A model generated the notes under the pieces. The model was given only the letters and a program-made list of their open reading frames with translations, was not told where the DNA came from and searched no databases. 64,000 bases of DNA. Origin: Vicia villosa (Eukaryota; Streptophyta; Magnoliopsida; Fabales; Fabaceae). The DNA is taken from positions 62,001-126,000 of the forward strand of contig NW_026705333.1 of NCBI RefSeq assembly GCF_029867415.1, read 5' to 3'. Both the position numbers and the translations under genes were made by a program. Positions 1 to 10,714 of the stretch are shown in pieces (the stretch's first letter is position 1; each line of letters opens with the position of its first letter).

Positions 1-83
1 CCATTTGAAATGGCGCCAACGTGTAAGAATCAGGTGTATCCGCCATCTGAGATGGTGCCAATGTGTTGCCCTAATTAGGGTTG
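1..83. repeat. Left flank with short palindromic repeats
   Basis: The flank carries two copies of a degenerate palindrome built from GCCATYTGARATGGYGCC (around 4-20 and 40-58), each followed by AACGTG/AATGTG. A third copy, GCCATCTCAGATGGCGCC, lies just right of the solo LTR at about 3724-3741. Removing that LTR therefore restores one continuous repeat block. The arrangement resembles the palindromic subterminal repeats of the PMD-bearing element at 29281-32460, so this may be the edge of a second element of that kind. That identity is inference. Confidence 0.5.
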
Positions 84-3000
84 TGTAATACGGTGAACTG
101 ACTTTTTGAAATGTTGCGGATAGCAAGTGTCGCCACCGACTTTTATTTTATCCAATATATAGAAAGGCTAAAAGAACAGGAAAAACCTTTTAAAAGAAAT
201 TTTGAGTTTGGGGGGTAATTTATACAAAGGGAAGGTGTAAGGCACCCTTTGAGTCCATGGTTTTCCATGGGCTCTTAATTGCTTAGCTCACTTTGAAATG
301 TTTGAAAATGTTTGCAGTGAATAAAGAAAAAATATTTGAAATAAGGACTTTAGCTTGTAAATAAGCGTAGCCTTTTTGAAGGTTTTTGATAAAGGGTAAG
401 AAAAATATTTAAACCAGAGCAAGAACTTAAGAGGTAATTACCCTAACATTATAAAAAGTTCTTTTAGCCTTTCAGAGCTATCCATACCATAGGAGGGTAG
501 GAAGTCCTTTTATTGGAGGTTGAAGGGTCGTCGAGATATCGTTCGCCATAAAACTGTCCCTACCATGTAGAGGTAGGTAGTCTTTAGCGAAGGATAGAAC
601 AATCATTTTTAGGCAACCAAAGAGGACGCCTCAGCGATCGAAAGGGACTATCATCATCATATCGTAGGCAACCTCGAGGGACGAGATCATACAACCGAAG
701 GCAACATCGAAGGGACTTATGATCTTTTGTGATGAGAATGAACTGAGGGCAACATTTGCTGAGGCATCCTTGGAATCCGAGGGACTTGACTATTCTGTAA
801 TGAAAAGGCAACAAGGCAACAAGAGGGGTTACCATAAAAGGTGTGTGGGTGCACAATCATGTGATCAATTCAGATATGTTATCTTGTAAATTAGTTATTC
901 TAATTCTGTTCAGAGTTGCACTCCCTAGAATTACTAACCACGCAGTAATAATGTAACAGTTTAAGTGCCTTCAAGGCCAAACAATACAAAGCAGGAGCAG
1001 TTACAAAATATATCACCATGGGGAGGGGAAAAAGCAATAAGATAAACAAAAAAAAATAGGTTAACCACAAGTAATAATATCGGGGCTAGAAATTAAATGA
1101 GGATAAGTTTAGGGTTATCGAAGGTTTGAGCTTTAATCGGTTGGCCAACCCTGAAAATTAATGAAGGAAAAAATAAAAAGGGTGAGTGCATTACAAATTC
1201 ATTGGCGATTGAAACAAACCATATTTTAATTCAAAAGGCTAAAATAAAAAAGAAAAATAAATGATTTGAAATTAAATAAATAAAAAAATAGAAACTTAGC
1301 TTTTCGATTTGGGATGGCGCGTGGCTGAAGGATCTTGGTTAATCCTGAAAATTTAGGCACAAAGAAGAGAGATGTTAGTGCATTAAAGATCTACAAACCC
1401 TAATCGATAAAAAAATCTACAAACTCTAATTGATAAAACATCAACCAGGTTTAAAACAAATATTGAGAATTTAGAAAACGAAAGTTCGATTAAATTAAAA
1501 ATTAAATAATTTATGGGATTAACCCTAATTAATTAATTAAAAGCAAATATGAAAGATAATTATTATTAAAAAAATGATTATTTTTAATGTTATGAGAAAA
1601 ATCGAGTTTTCGATTAAATAATTAAAAAAACATTTTTTGTAATTATAAAAACAAAATTATTAGAATAAGCAATTAATAAATTAAAAGAAATAAATAAATA
1701 AACTAAAGGAAATTATGCAATAAAGAATAAATAAAAAAATTAGAAAAGCTTAGCTTTGATTCAGTGTGGTTGGCTTGTGAGGTTTATGATACGCCTACGT
1801 GCTCAGAGGCGTTGGATTCATCTTCGTAGAGATCTGATGGTTGAGGAGACAAAGGCACATCGTACACACACAGGAGCGGCCCACCAGATCTGAAGCCACG
1901 CGCGCGCCCAAAAGCAATTTGAATGGGGCCAATCACGCGATGCCACACATCGTCTTCTTCATGACAATCTGCAGAAAGACCCTTTTGCAGCGCTTTTTTA
2001 CAGATACACCGTAAAAACTTATGGCTATTACACCTGTTAATCAAAAAACGTTCATACACACCTAAAAAATCAAGAGTAAGACCATGGTTCGATTCAAATA
2101 GTCCTGTCGACTTCAGCCATGGCCTTAATTTGGCCTAATCATCCCTGTCTCACAAAAACCCAATTCGAAACCCTAATGTTCGTAATCCATGACATAAACA
2201 CGTAACAAGCAAATTAGTAACCCAGAATCATTCTAAACACCAAAGCAATCCATAATATGCAAACTAAATTCATGTTTGATGCATAAAATCATGAAATCGA
2301 AATAAATAAAAAATGCTCAAACCGAGAGATATGGGAGCGTGTTCTCGAAGTCTAGAGGCCTGGCAATGATCCTAGTAACTTCAGAAATCCTCAGGGGACG
2401 TTCTTGGAACCCTTAGACGCTTAGAATTGGCCTCAAACTTCAAATTGATTTTGCAACTTGTTCGGTTCTTGAAGGCACAAATTAAGGGTCTCTTCTGCTG
2501 CCAAAACCTTCTTCCTTGCATCTGACCATGTTCTATACTTATAGTATGATAAATTAGGTTAACAAATTTTAACCAAATCTTCTTGAATCAATGATTGGTA
2601 ATTTGATTGAATCATAGTTTTCAATCTTTCTAAATTGGTAAAAAATTATCCCATCTCTCTCCAATCTTGTATCCTACGAATTTTGAAACAAATATGGAGT
2701 GATTTGATGATTGGATTTGATTTATGTAACATCTCTAATCAAAATATTTGATTTCCTTTGATTTTCATGAATTATATCATTTTTAAATGGATGAAAAATT
2801 CTTATAAAATCAAATTAATCTCAATAATTCTTGGCCACTTAATTGGATATCTTGGATAACTTGAGGATCAAGATTGGATCTTAAAAACTTGGTCCCTTTT
2901 GCAAGAAAATCCATTTTGAAGCCTTTTTGTTTCATATTTTTCTCCTTAAAATTGTCCAACTTTGACAAGGCATATCTCCCTCAATATTTAAGATATGGGG

Positions 3001-3719
3001 GAGTTCTAGGACTGTTTGGAAACCTCAAGATGTCCTCTACAAGTCACTTTGAAAGATTTTTTCCATTTGAAGATTTTATCTTGATGATATGGGCTTTGAC
3101 AAAAAACGGCTTTTGGTTGACTTTCAAAAAGGACCTATAATGTTTTGATCCATATCTCTCAACTGAAGCATTTTTGGACTTGGCTTGTGAGATACAAATT
3201 TGTAGAGAATTCAATTTCCTTTAAATTGAGCTTTGGATAGAAAATTTCTGATGTTCCATGTGAAAGTTATGGCTGGTCAAAGTTTAGTTGAGTTTTAGTC
3301 AAAAAACCCTAATTTAGAAACATTGGATTTTTTTGATTTCTGAATTTTTCTTGATGAATCATGATCAATCCTTGATAAAATGATGAATGATACTTCAAAA
3401 TAAGGATGTTGACCAAAAATCAGGAATTTTGACTGTACTTTGACCACAATTGACTTTTAGGTCAATCTAGTCGACTATTGACTTTCTGAGCAATTGACTG
3501 GGCAATCCTTGGAATTGAAGCTTGTACTTTGCCATAGAGATAGTCTGAAACATCATAAGCCATATGAAATCCATTGGGGACTTTGATTCATTGATTTTCT
3601 TTAGAGAATTCAAAACCCTAGTTTATTGAGCCATATTTTAGGAGAGTGTGTCTTTGAGTCTTGAGCTTTGGTATGAGTTTGAAAGGAGAAGTGAGATGGG
3701 CAAATTTTGGGGTATGACA
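84..3719 (-). mobile_element. Solo LTR, Ogre/Tat-type Ty3-gypsy (copy 1)
   Basis: This is a 3636-bp block ending TG...CA and flanked by a perfect 5-bp duplication GGTTG (79-83 and 3720-3724). On the minus strand it starts TGTCATACCCCAAAATTTGC, the same start as the LTRs of the full element at 44283-56141. Near its end it has the GGGTGCC-TACACCTTCCCT and GGTGGCGAC words shared with those LTRs. No PBS, coding region or second LTR lies beside it, so it is a solo LTR left by unequal LTR recombination. The interior is AT-rich without a credible gene. It is clearly homologous to, but diverged from, the solo LTR at 16184-20095. Confidence 0.85.
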
Positions 3720-4262
3720 GGTTGCCATCTCAGATGGCGCCTATGTACTAATACTTTTTTTAAATTTTTTTTTAGGGCAATATGTACTGAACGATAGCGA
3801 AAAAAAAGTCGGAAACAAACGATTTCATTGATTTAAACTGACGAATACATAGTTGGGTCGCGGTGGTGTGAGGCTTGTGATATTAGTGGGTCGCGGTGGT
3901 CACTTTCATCCCGTGGACCAAAGTCGGGACATAGTTGGATGCTTGAGGAACCGGCCTCGTTGGGTTGGCTGAATGATCTAGAGGAGCTTCCTTATTGGTA
4001 TTAGGTGGGTCGTATACGGTTTTGGCGAGGTGGTTAACTGCATGGTTGAGATAGTGGTTGGGACTGGGTTTGAAATATGCTGTGTTGTTGGTATTGGTCT
4101 TGCTGTTGGTAAAGTGGTTGGGACTGAGTTTGGAATGGGTTGTATTGTTGGTAGTTGTGTTGTTGGGAGCTGTATTGGTATTGGGTTTGTTCTTGGTATT
4201 GTTGTTGTTGTTGTCGTTGTTCTTGTTGTGGGATGATGTAGTTTTGTCGGCGGGGTCTATTA
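3720..4262 (-). pseudogene. Gln/Asn-rich coding remnant beside palindromic repeats
   Basis: The stretch is rich in GTT/TTG triplets on the plus strand. Read on the minus strand it becomes a Gln/Tyr-rich or Asn/Thr-rich low-complexity peptide (about 4237 down to 4040), depending on frame, with runs such as QQEQRQQQQQYQ. Minus-strand sequence further down is interrupted by stops. Low-complexity tails of this sort occur in PMD-type transposon proteins, and the nearby palindromic repeats fit that idea, but no PMD core is present here. Alternatives are a simple-sequence (GTT)n expansion or a fragment of another gene. Plus-strand open frames here are Val/Leu/Gly-rich shadows of the repeat. Confidence 0.35.
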
Positions 4263-4352
4263 AGTAGAAACGTGTTAAAAGGGTAAGTATTTCCTTTATC
4301 GTTTCCTTAGGGATTGAAGCGATATTACCGCCGTTCTACAGTTTAGGGTATT

Positions 4353-5681
4353 TGATCAGTGGTTTTCACACGTATTTTTACCGCTATTTTTAGTTGTCTT
4401 TGAAGTATTTTATTTTATGTTTTAATTCATTATTCGTCATTTTATGCTTTGGTTTTGTGTTTAAGTGTTTGCAGACTCAGATGAATGAAGTGGAGAAAAT
4501 CAGTGAAAAAAGTGAAGAAACTGAAGAAAAGCACATATGTTGGTCACACACGTCCCAAGACGCATTTCCTAGGTCCACACGCGTCCAGCAAGAGAAAAAT
4601 GCAATTCCTGCCCACACGCGTCCCTGGACGCGTTCCCTGAGCCCACACGCGTGTCCAGACGCGTCCCAGACTACCAGACGCATGCTCACACGCGTCCCAA
4701 CTGCCAGAATTGCAAAGAAAACTTCCCCTCTGCCCAAACCCGTCCCAGGACGCGTGTCACAGCACCAGACGCGTTCCCACACGCGTGTGCACGTGATTTT
4801 TGGGCCTGTTTTGCTGAAAAGCCCAGAATGACAGTAATAAAAGAACCAGATTGCGTTTGGACAAGGGTTGGACAGTTTTGGGTGCGAAAATACACTGTGA
4901 AAGGCTGGAGAACTCAGATTTGATGCATGGATTGAATAATTCTATGAGCTTTTGCCATTGAAGATTGGATTTCCTTCATTTATCTGTAATGTCTACAATT
5001 AACACTATGTTTTTTGTTATTTTTATGAGTAGCTAAACCCCCCATTGCTAGGGGGGTGACCCTGATTCTGATTGTGATGAATTTAGTCAATTGATGCAAT
5101 AACTATTTTACTTTTCGTATTTGTTAATTTGTTCTTCATCCGTTAATAATGCTTTATCCGTCGGAAAAACGGATTCTGAATATGAATGAATAGTGTAGCT
5201 GGACGGCATATTATTTGTGGACATGATTAAGAACATATAATATTTATATCACCTAGGACTAGGGATATCATATTGTAACCGGAAATTCTTGTTATTGGAA
5301 TGCTTGATCATAACCGTAATTATCTATGGACATAGTAATTAGGTTGTGAGGTCAAAGATCTTTTCACTAAGGCCTTAGGATTAGATACTCTAAAGAACCG
5401 ATAATTAACTATGAAAAGAATGTTGTTGCATTGAGACAGGAAATTCGTTGCATGAAGAATCATTCACCGTCCCTAGCGATCTACTCATCTCTGTTCATCG
5501 TTCTATTATTCTGTATATTTACTTTATTTGCAAAACCAACCAAAACCCCTTTTGAACTTTTTGTTTAATTGAAATACTGATAAAACTCTGTATCGTCAAG
5601 CAGTCCTTGAGATTCGATATTCGGGGAATTTTCCCTTTATTACTACATAGGCAAAATAGTACACTTGCTATTTTCCTATCA
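4353..5681 (+). repeat. 5' LTR of the gag-pro element
   Basis: The LTR begins TGATCAGTGG and ends TTCCTATCA. It contains a cluster (about 4548-4795) of CACACGCGTCC and GACGCGT words with nine ACGCGT sites. The cluster is followed by the 14-mer TTTTTGGGCCTGTT at 4797-4810. An AT-rich second half contains a C-run/G-run hairpin at about 5036-5057 (ACCCCCC...GGGGGGT). The open frames in the cluster are artefacts of the CG-rich repeat. Confidence 0.9.
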
Positions 5682-5687
5682 AGTTTT

Positions 5688-5705
5688 TGGCGCCGTTGCC
5701 GGGGA
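5688..5705 (+). other. Primer-binding site, tRNA-Asp type
   Basis: TGGCGCCGTTGCCGGGGA begins six bases after the LTR end. It is complementary to the 3' end of plant tRNA-Asp(GTC), the usual primer of Athila-type elements (family knowledge). Confidence 0.88.
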
Positions 5706-5823
5706 CTGCCGAAGATTATAGAGTTCTAGATTTATTTCGATTAGAATTTTGTTGCTCTGCGACTAAAATTTTATTTTCTGCACTATTTATTTTTCCTAAT
5801 TCTCATATTTATCTAATCTGTGT

Positions 5824-8286
5824 ATGCGAGGTAAGGCCTCAGCTGAATTTCTTTTTGACGCAGAAATTGAAAGAACTTTGCACGCAAGGCGTAGACAAGC
5901 TCGGTTGGCTAATCTGGAACCTGAAGAGGAAATTGTGTCAGTTCACTCCGATTCAGAGTCTGAAAGTGAAGAAGAAACCATGGGTGAAAATCCTCCTCCT
6001 CCTGAGAGGCTCCTTGGTGACTACGGTGCTGCAAACACACCGGGGGGAAGACAAACAATTGTCAACCAACCAGTAAATGCTGCAAATTTTCAACTACACC
6101 CTAGCACAATCAATCAGCTTGAAAGGAAACCTTTCACCGGAAAGGTTAACGAAGACGCAAACAAACATCTGCAGAGATTTTTGACCATGAGCACCACTCT
6201 AAAAATTGATGGTCATACCGAAGAAGCAAAGAGATTGAGGATGTTCCCTTTTACTCTAGCAGAAGAGGCAGAGGAGTGGTTCTATTCGCTACCAGCAGGC
6301 AGTATCACATCGTGGGGAGAGATGGAAAAAGCTTTCCTAAATGAATATTTTCCAGCGTCAGTCTTTCTACGAAAAAGGTATGAAATTCTGAACTTCAAGC
6401 AAAAGGAGGGAGAGTCTTTGGGGGATGCCTATAAAAGGTTCAAGAGGACTTTGGTGGCATGTCCGACACACAATATGGACAAAACTGAACAGATGCAAAT
6501 GTTTGTGAACGGGCTGAGAATAAAGACAAAGCAGTTAATCGACACAGCAGCTGGAGGCTCAACAAATTTCACAACAGCCTCTGGTATCATCAAGATCATT
6601 GAAGCAATAACTGCAAATGAGCATTTGGAGCTGTATGATAGGTGTTCCAGTAAACCAGAAGAAATCATTGATCTCAAGCTGGAAACCTCAAAAATCCAAG
6701 TTGAAGATGCAATAGCTGCAGAGGTTGAAAAAAGATTGAAGGCTATGAATATAGGTACACAACAGGTGGCTCAAGTGCAACAAGCTCAACCTGTAATCTG
6801 TGAAATTTGCAGTGGTCCTCATCAAACTGTTTGTTGTGTTGCGACTCCCAAGCAAATTGAAGAAATCAAATTCTTGAGGCAAAATAATCCTTATTCTAAC
6901 ACCTATAATCCTGGGTGGAAGAATCATCCCAACTTCGCTTGGAAAGATCAACAACAACAACAACAAGGCCCTCAGAAAGCGGAGTGGGAAGTAGCTATCG
7001 AGAGATTGGCTGGACAATGCATTCAATTTCAAGAAGAGACAAGAAACAACAATAGGAACACCACAGCTTCAATCAAAAATCTAGAAGTTCAGGTGGGTCA
7101 AATAGCACAGCACCTCACTCTACAGGCACAAGGTAACTTTCCGAGTTCAACTGTGAAAAATCCGAAAGATCAAGAGAAGATTAATGCAGTTACAACAAGG
7201 AGCAAAAGAGTGGCTGAATCTGAAAAAGAAAAAGAGGAAATAGATGACCCTATGGTAATAAAGGTGGATTTGGAAATAAGAGAAAATCCGAAAGAACCAG
7301 AAGTTGTGATACCACCGGTTAAACCAGTTGAAGAAAAAAATAAGAAAGATGCTGAACCGGTGATCAAACTACCTTTCCCTTCCCGAGTGACAAAGAAGAA
7401 GTCAAAAGAGAAAGATTTTGAGAAGTTCACTGCCTTGTTCAAAAAGTTAGAGGTAAATCTACCATTCTTCGAAGCACTTGAGCACATGCCCTTGTATAGG
7501 AAATTTATGAAGGAGGTGATGGCGAAAAAGAGATCAGTGGAAGGAGAACAAAAGATGGCAACTGAGAAGTGCGGTTTAGTCTCGTCAGCAAGAAGGATCC
7601 CAATAAAGAGGAAAGACCCGGGAGCGGTGGCAATACCATGCACTATCAATAACATAACATTTAAAAAGGTACTCCTCGATTCTGGTTCTAGTGTGAGTTT
7701 AATGCCTTTGTCCATTTTCAAAAAGCTTGAATTGGAAAAGATTAGTGAGAGTAAGACACAGTTAAGGTTCGCTGATCACACCATTAAGAAATCATATGGG
7801 GTAGCTGAAGATGTACTAGTGGAAGTTGATAAGTTTGTGTTCCCTGTTGACTTCCACATCATGGACATTCCGGAAGACGAAGAAACGCCTATCCTTCTTG
7901 GGAGGCCATTTTTATCGACAGGCCGCTGCAATCTCGACATTGAAAAGGGGACACTAACGCTGAGATCTTTTGATGAAGAAGTAACCTTGAAGATGTTAGG
8001 AGTTAAGAAACATAGGGCGGTTGTAAATGATCAAAATTCTGGTGGTATGACAGAAAGTGAGAAAAAAGACAAAAAGCCTGAGCAGCTCCAAGAAAAAGTT
8101 TCAAGCATAGCATCTCGGGTAGAAACAACTCATGAAGCTATCAAAAGTCCGAAGAAGGCTAAGAAAGTCAAGAAGAATGTGGTAAGTGAATTGAAGAGAA
8201 AAGTTGTCCACGCCTTTCATCTTCATGAGTTTTTGGTTGCGGAGGTGAAAAGCAACCAGGTGTGGAATAGAAAATACCCTCCATAA
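5824..8286 (+). CDS. Athila-type Gag-protease polyprotein
   Basis: An uninterrupted 820-aa ORF. The acidic N-terminus (VHSDSESESEEE at about residues 40-51) is followed by a retrotransposon Gag core at about 95-290, with the characteristic AEEWFYSLP and W-to-F/YFP block. A short cysteine motif, CEICSGPHQTVCC, lies near residue 325 where Athila Gag proteins have one. A Q-rich stretch and a highly charged Lys/Glu linker follow. The retropepsin active-site block LLDSGSSVSLMPL lies near residue 618, with the downstream ILLGRPFL flap-region motif. The protein forms virus-like particles and processes itself. RT, RNase H and integrase are absent: the ORF ends just after the protease region and a Lys-rich tail. 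The start is the first ATG after the PBS (118 nt downstream) in this frame. No stop or frameshift is visible, so the protein could be functional and might help relatives move. Confidence 0.85.
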   Translation: MRGKASAEFLFDAEIERTLHARRRQARLANLEPEEEIVSVHSDSESESEEETMGENPPPPERLLGDYGAANTPGGRQTIVNQPVNAANFQLHPSTINQLERKPFTGKVNEDANKHLQRFLTMSTTLKIDGHTEEAKRLRMFPFTLAEEAEEWFYSLPAGSITSWGEMEKAFLNEYFPASVFLRKRYEILNFKQKEGESLGDAYKRFKRTLVACPTHNMDKTEQMQMFVNGLRIKTKQLIDTAAGGSTNFTTASGIIKIIEAITANEHLELYDRCSSKPEEIIDLKLETSKIQVEDAIAAEVEKRLKAMNIGTQQVAQVQQAQPVICEICSGPHQTVCCVATPKQIEEIKFLRQNNPYSNTYNPGWKNHPNFAWKDQQQQQQGPQKAEWEVAIERLAGQCIQFQEETRNNNRNTTASIKNLEVQVGQIAQHLTLQAQGNFPSSTVKNPKDQEKINAVTTRSKRVAESEKEKEEIDDPMVIKVDLEIRENPKEPEVVIPPVKPVEEKNKKDAEPVIKLPFPSRVTKKKSKEKDFEKFTALFKKLEVNLPFFEALEHMPLYRKFMKEVMAKKRSVEGEQKMATEKCGLVSSARRIPIKRKDPGAVAIPCTINNITFKKVLLDSGSSVSLMPLSIFKKLELEKISESKTQLRFADHTIKKSYGVAEDVLVEVDKFVFPVDFHIMDIPEDEETPILLGRPFLSTGRCNLDIEKGTLTLRSFDEEVTLKMLGVKKHRAVVNDQNSGGMTESEKKDKKPEQLQEKVSSIASRVETTHEAIKSPKKAKKVKKNVVSELKRKVVHAFHLHEFLVAEVKSNQVWNRKYPP

Positions 8287-9365
8287 TAAAGGGTAATGGA
8301 CCGTCGAGCCATGCGATGTTAAACGAAGCGCTTCGTGGGAGGCAACCCACAGTTTTAATAATTAATTTCTCTGTTGGTTTGTTTTATTTTCAGGAAATAA
8401 AAGGGGCATTTCAAGTGGAAGCTATGGAGTGCATTTCCCTCTGTGAGTCACCTCTCTCGAGCTTGTTCTAAAACATTGAGGTCAATGTTTCGTTCAAGTT
8501 TGGGGGAGGTTTTACTCTTTGCATTTTAATTTATATTGCTAGTATAATATGTGTAAGACCTACAAAATCATTCTCCCAAATTTTGACCGAAATTTTTAAT
8601 TTTTGAAGAGTTTTGATCTTAAAGAGCGACCGGGAATAGTATATAGAGATGAAGGGAGGATTGTTTGAGGACAGGAAGTTCGGAATAATGTGGCAAGAAG
8701 AGGTTTGTTTAAACACCCTTGGCTCCCGAAGAGAAATACGAGTCTAACGTGTAGATTTGCACCATAGTACTTGCCTCCTGAGAAGTACTCCTCGAGTAGT
8801 TTATTGATACAGTCTGGCATAATTCAGATTCACGTGCATGAAGACTGGTTAGAAAAAGAAGATATAAAAAGTTGGAACCAAATGATGAAAAGGCGGTAAA
8901 AGGCAACTGGCTCGCTAAGTTGGGTAACTCTCACCCGGTTATTCAGCCCAAAGGAGGTTGATCCCCAAACGTCGTCCAAAAGGGCAATATATAACTGCAA
9001 AGTTTGAAAATTTCATCGGTAATAAAAAGGTAGCAAATGCTGCTCGTTTGGTGCTAGAAAAAGAAAATAAAGTCTTGATCTGTCTCATGCATGTGATGAT
9101 TATTATGAGAAATACAGTGCCGTAATGTGATTGTCCGAATGAAAGAGGAGGAAAATCGGAAAGAGACTTAAGTGCAAAGCATAGTTGGAGAGGTATCTAA
9201 AAGGGGAGCTTAAGGTTTAAAGTGGGAGCAGAAACTCGTCGCGTCATGTGAATGCCGGACCAACTGTTTCTTGATCAATAAAACTGGATATCTCACGTAT
9301 GAATACCGATGTGCCTTGAAGGTCATTAACTCTTGTAATTGTCGCTTGAGGTCAAGCAACGGTTT
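8287..9365 (+). other. Non-coding 3' region with conserved Athila motif and internal PPT copy
   Basis: No gene is visible. At 8300-8349 lies a motif ACCGTCGAGC...CGATGTTAAAC...GGGAGGCAACCCA. The same motif recurs, after the integrase, in the minus-strand relative (15769-15816). At 8494-8509 TCAAGTTTGGGGGAGG duplicates the terminal PPT about 870 bp upstream of it. The rest is AT-rich spacer. Confidence 0.7.
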
Positions 9366-9380
9366 AAGTTTGGGGGAGTT
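9366..9380 (+). other. Polypurine tract
   Basis: AAGTTTGGGGGAGTT lies directly upstream of the 3' LTR (TGATCAGTGG at 9381). It is the expected plus-strand primer site. Confidence 0.85.
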
Positions 9381-10709
9381 TGATCAGTGGTTTTCACACG
9401 TATTTTTACCGCTATTTTTAGTTGTCTTTGAAGTATTTTATTTTATGTTTTAATTCATTATTCGTCATTTTATGCTTTGGTTTTGTGTTTAAGTGTTTGC
9501 AGACTCAGATGAATGAAGTGGAGAAAATACGTGAAAAAAGTGAAGAAACTGAAGAAAAGCACATATGCTGGTCACACGCGTCCCAAGACGCGTTTCCTAG
9601 GTCCACACGCGTCCAACAAGAGAAAAATGCAATTCCTGCCCACACGCGTCCCTGGACGCGTTCCCTGAGCCCACACGCGTGTCCAGACGCGTCCCAGACT
9701 ACCAGACGCGTGCCCACACGCGTCCCAGCTGCCAGAATTGCAAAGAAAACTTCCCCTCTGCCCAAACGCGTCCCAGGACGCGTGTCACAGCACCAGACGC
9801 GTTCCCACACGCGTGTGCACGTGATTTTTGGGCCTGTTTTGCTGAAAAGCCCAGAATGACAGTAATAAAAGAACCAGATTGCGTTTGGACAAGGGTTGGA
9901 CAGTTTTGGGTTCGAAAATACACTGTGAAAGGCTGGAGAACTCAGATTTGATGCAAGGATTGAAGAATTCTATGAGCTTTTGCCATTGAAGATTGGATTT
10001 CCCTCATTTATCTATAATGTCTACAATTAACACTATGTTTTCTGTTATTTTTATGAGTAGCTAAACCCCCCATTGCTAGGGGGGTGACCCTGATTCTGAT
10101 TGTGATGAATTTAGTCAATTGATGCAATAACTATTTTACTTTTTGTATTTGTTAATTTGTTCTTCATCCGTTAATAATGCTTTATCCGTCGGAAAAACGG
10201 ATTCTGAATATGAATGAATAGTGTAGCTGGACGGCATATTATTTGTGGACATGATTAAGAACATATAATATTTATATCACCTAGGACTAGGGATATCATA
10301 TTTTAACCGGAAATTCTTTTTATTGGAATGCTTGATCATAACCGTAATTATCTATGGACATAGTAATTAGGTTGTGAGGTCAAAGATCTTTTCACTAAGG
10401 CCTTAGGATTAGATACTCTAAAGAACCGGTAATTAACTATGAAAAGAATATTGTTGCATTGAGACAGGAAATTCGTTGCATGAAGAATCATTCACCGTCC
10501 CTAGCGATCTACTCATCTCTGTTCATCGTTCTATTATTCTGTATATTTACTTTATTTGCAAAACCAACCAAAACCCCTTTTGAACTTTTTGTTTAATTGA
10601 AATACTGATAAAACTTTGTATCATCAAGCAGTCCTTGAGATTCGATATTCGGGGAATTTTCCCTTTATTACTACATAGGCAAAATAGTACACTTGCTATT
10701 TTCCTATCA
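9381..10709 (+). repeat. 3' LTR of the gag-pro element
   Basis: It has the same length as the 5' LTR, with no indels visible. The CG-rich cluster (about 9576-9823) contains thirteen ACGCGT sites against nine in the 5' copy. Most of the lost sites look like CpG transitions. The 14-mer TTTTTGGGCCTGTT recurs at 9825-9838. Confidence 0.9.
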
Positions 10710-10714
10710 GTATT

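Larger units (their letters stand above)
4353..10709 (+). mobile_element. Complete non-autonomous Athila-type LTR retrotransposon (gag-pro only)
   Basis: The 6357-bp element is bounded by TG...CA LTRs of identical length (1329 bp). A perfect 5-bp duplication GTATT flanks it (4348-4352 and 10710-10714). It has an 18-nt PBS matching tRNA-Asp, one long gag-protease ORF and a PPT, but no RT, RNase H or integrase. Eye comparison finds roughly 23 LTR mismatches (about 1.7%), so the insertion is fairly recent. The site appears to be inside the 3' LTR of the minus-strand Athila-type element whose pol lies at 15829-23325. Because it lacks pol it must have been moved in trans. Confidence 0.9.

Noticed and set aside
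4030..4267. Hydrophobic Val/Leu-rich ORFs suggesting membrane proteins
   Set aside because: Produced by GTT/TTG simple sequence on plus; the minus strand gives a Gln-rich tail more typical of transposon proteins.
4394..4831. 145-aa ORF on plus with Arg/Thr/Pro-rich repeats (also 9422-9859)
   Set aside because: It lies wholly inside the LTR; its composition follows the ACGCGT repeat, and the opposite strand is equally open.
7170..7721. 183-aa minus-strand ORF
   Set aside because: Antisense shadow of the Gag-protease ORF, low complexity in Ser/Phe.
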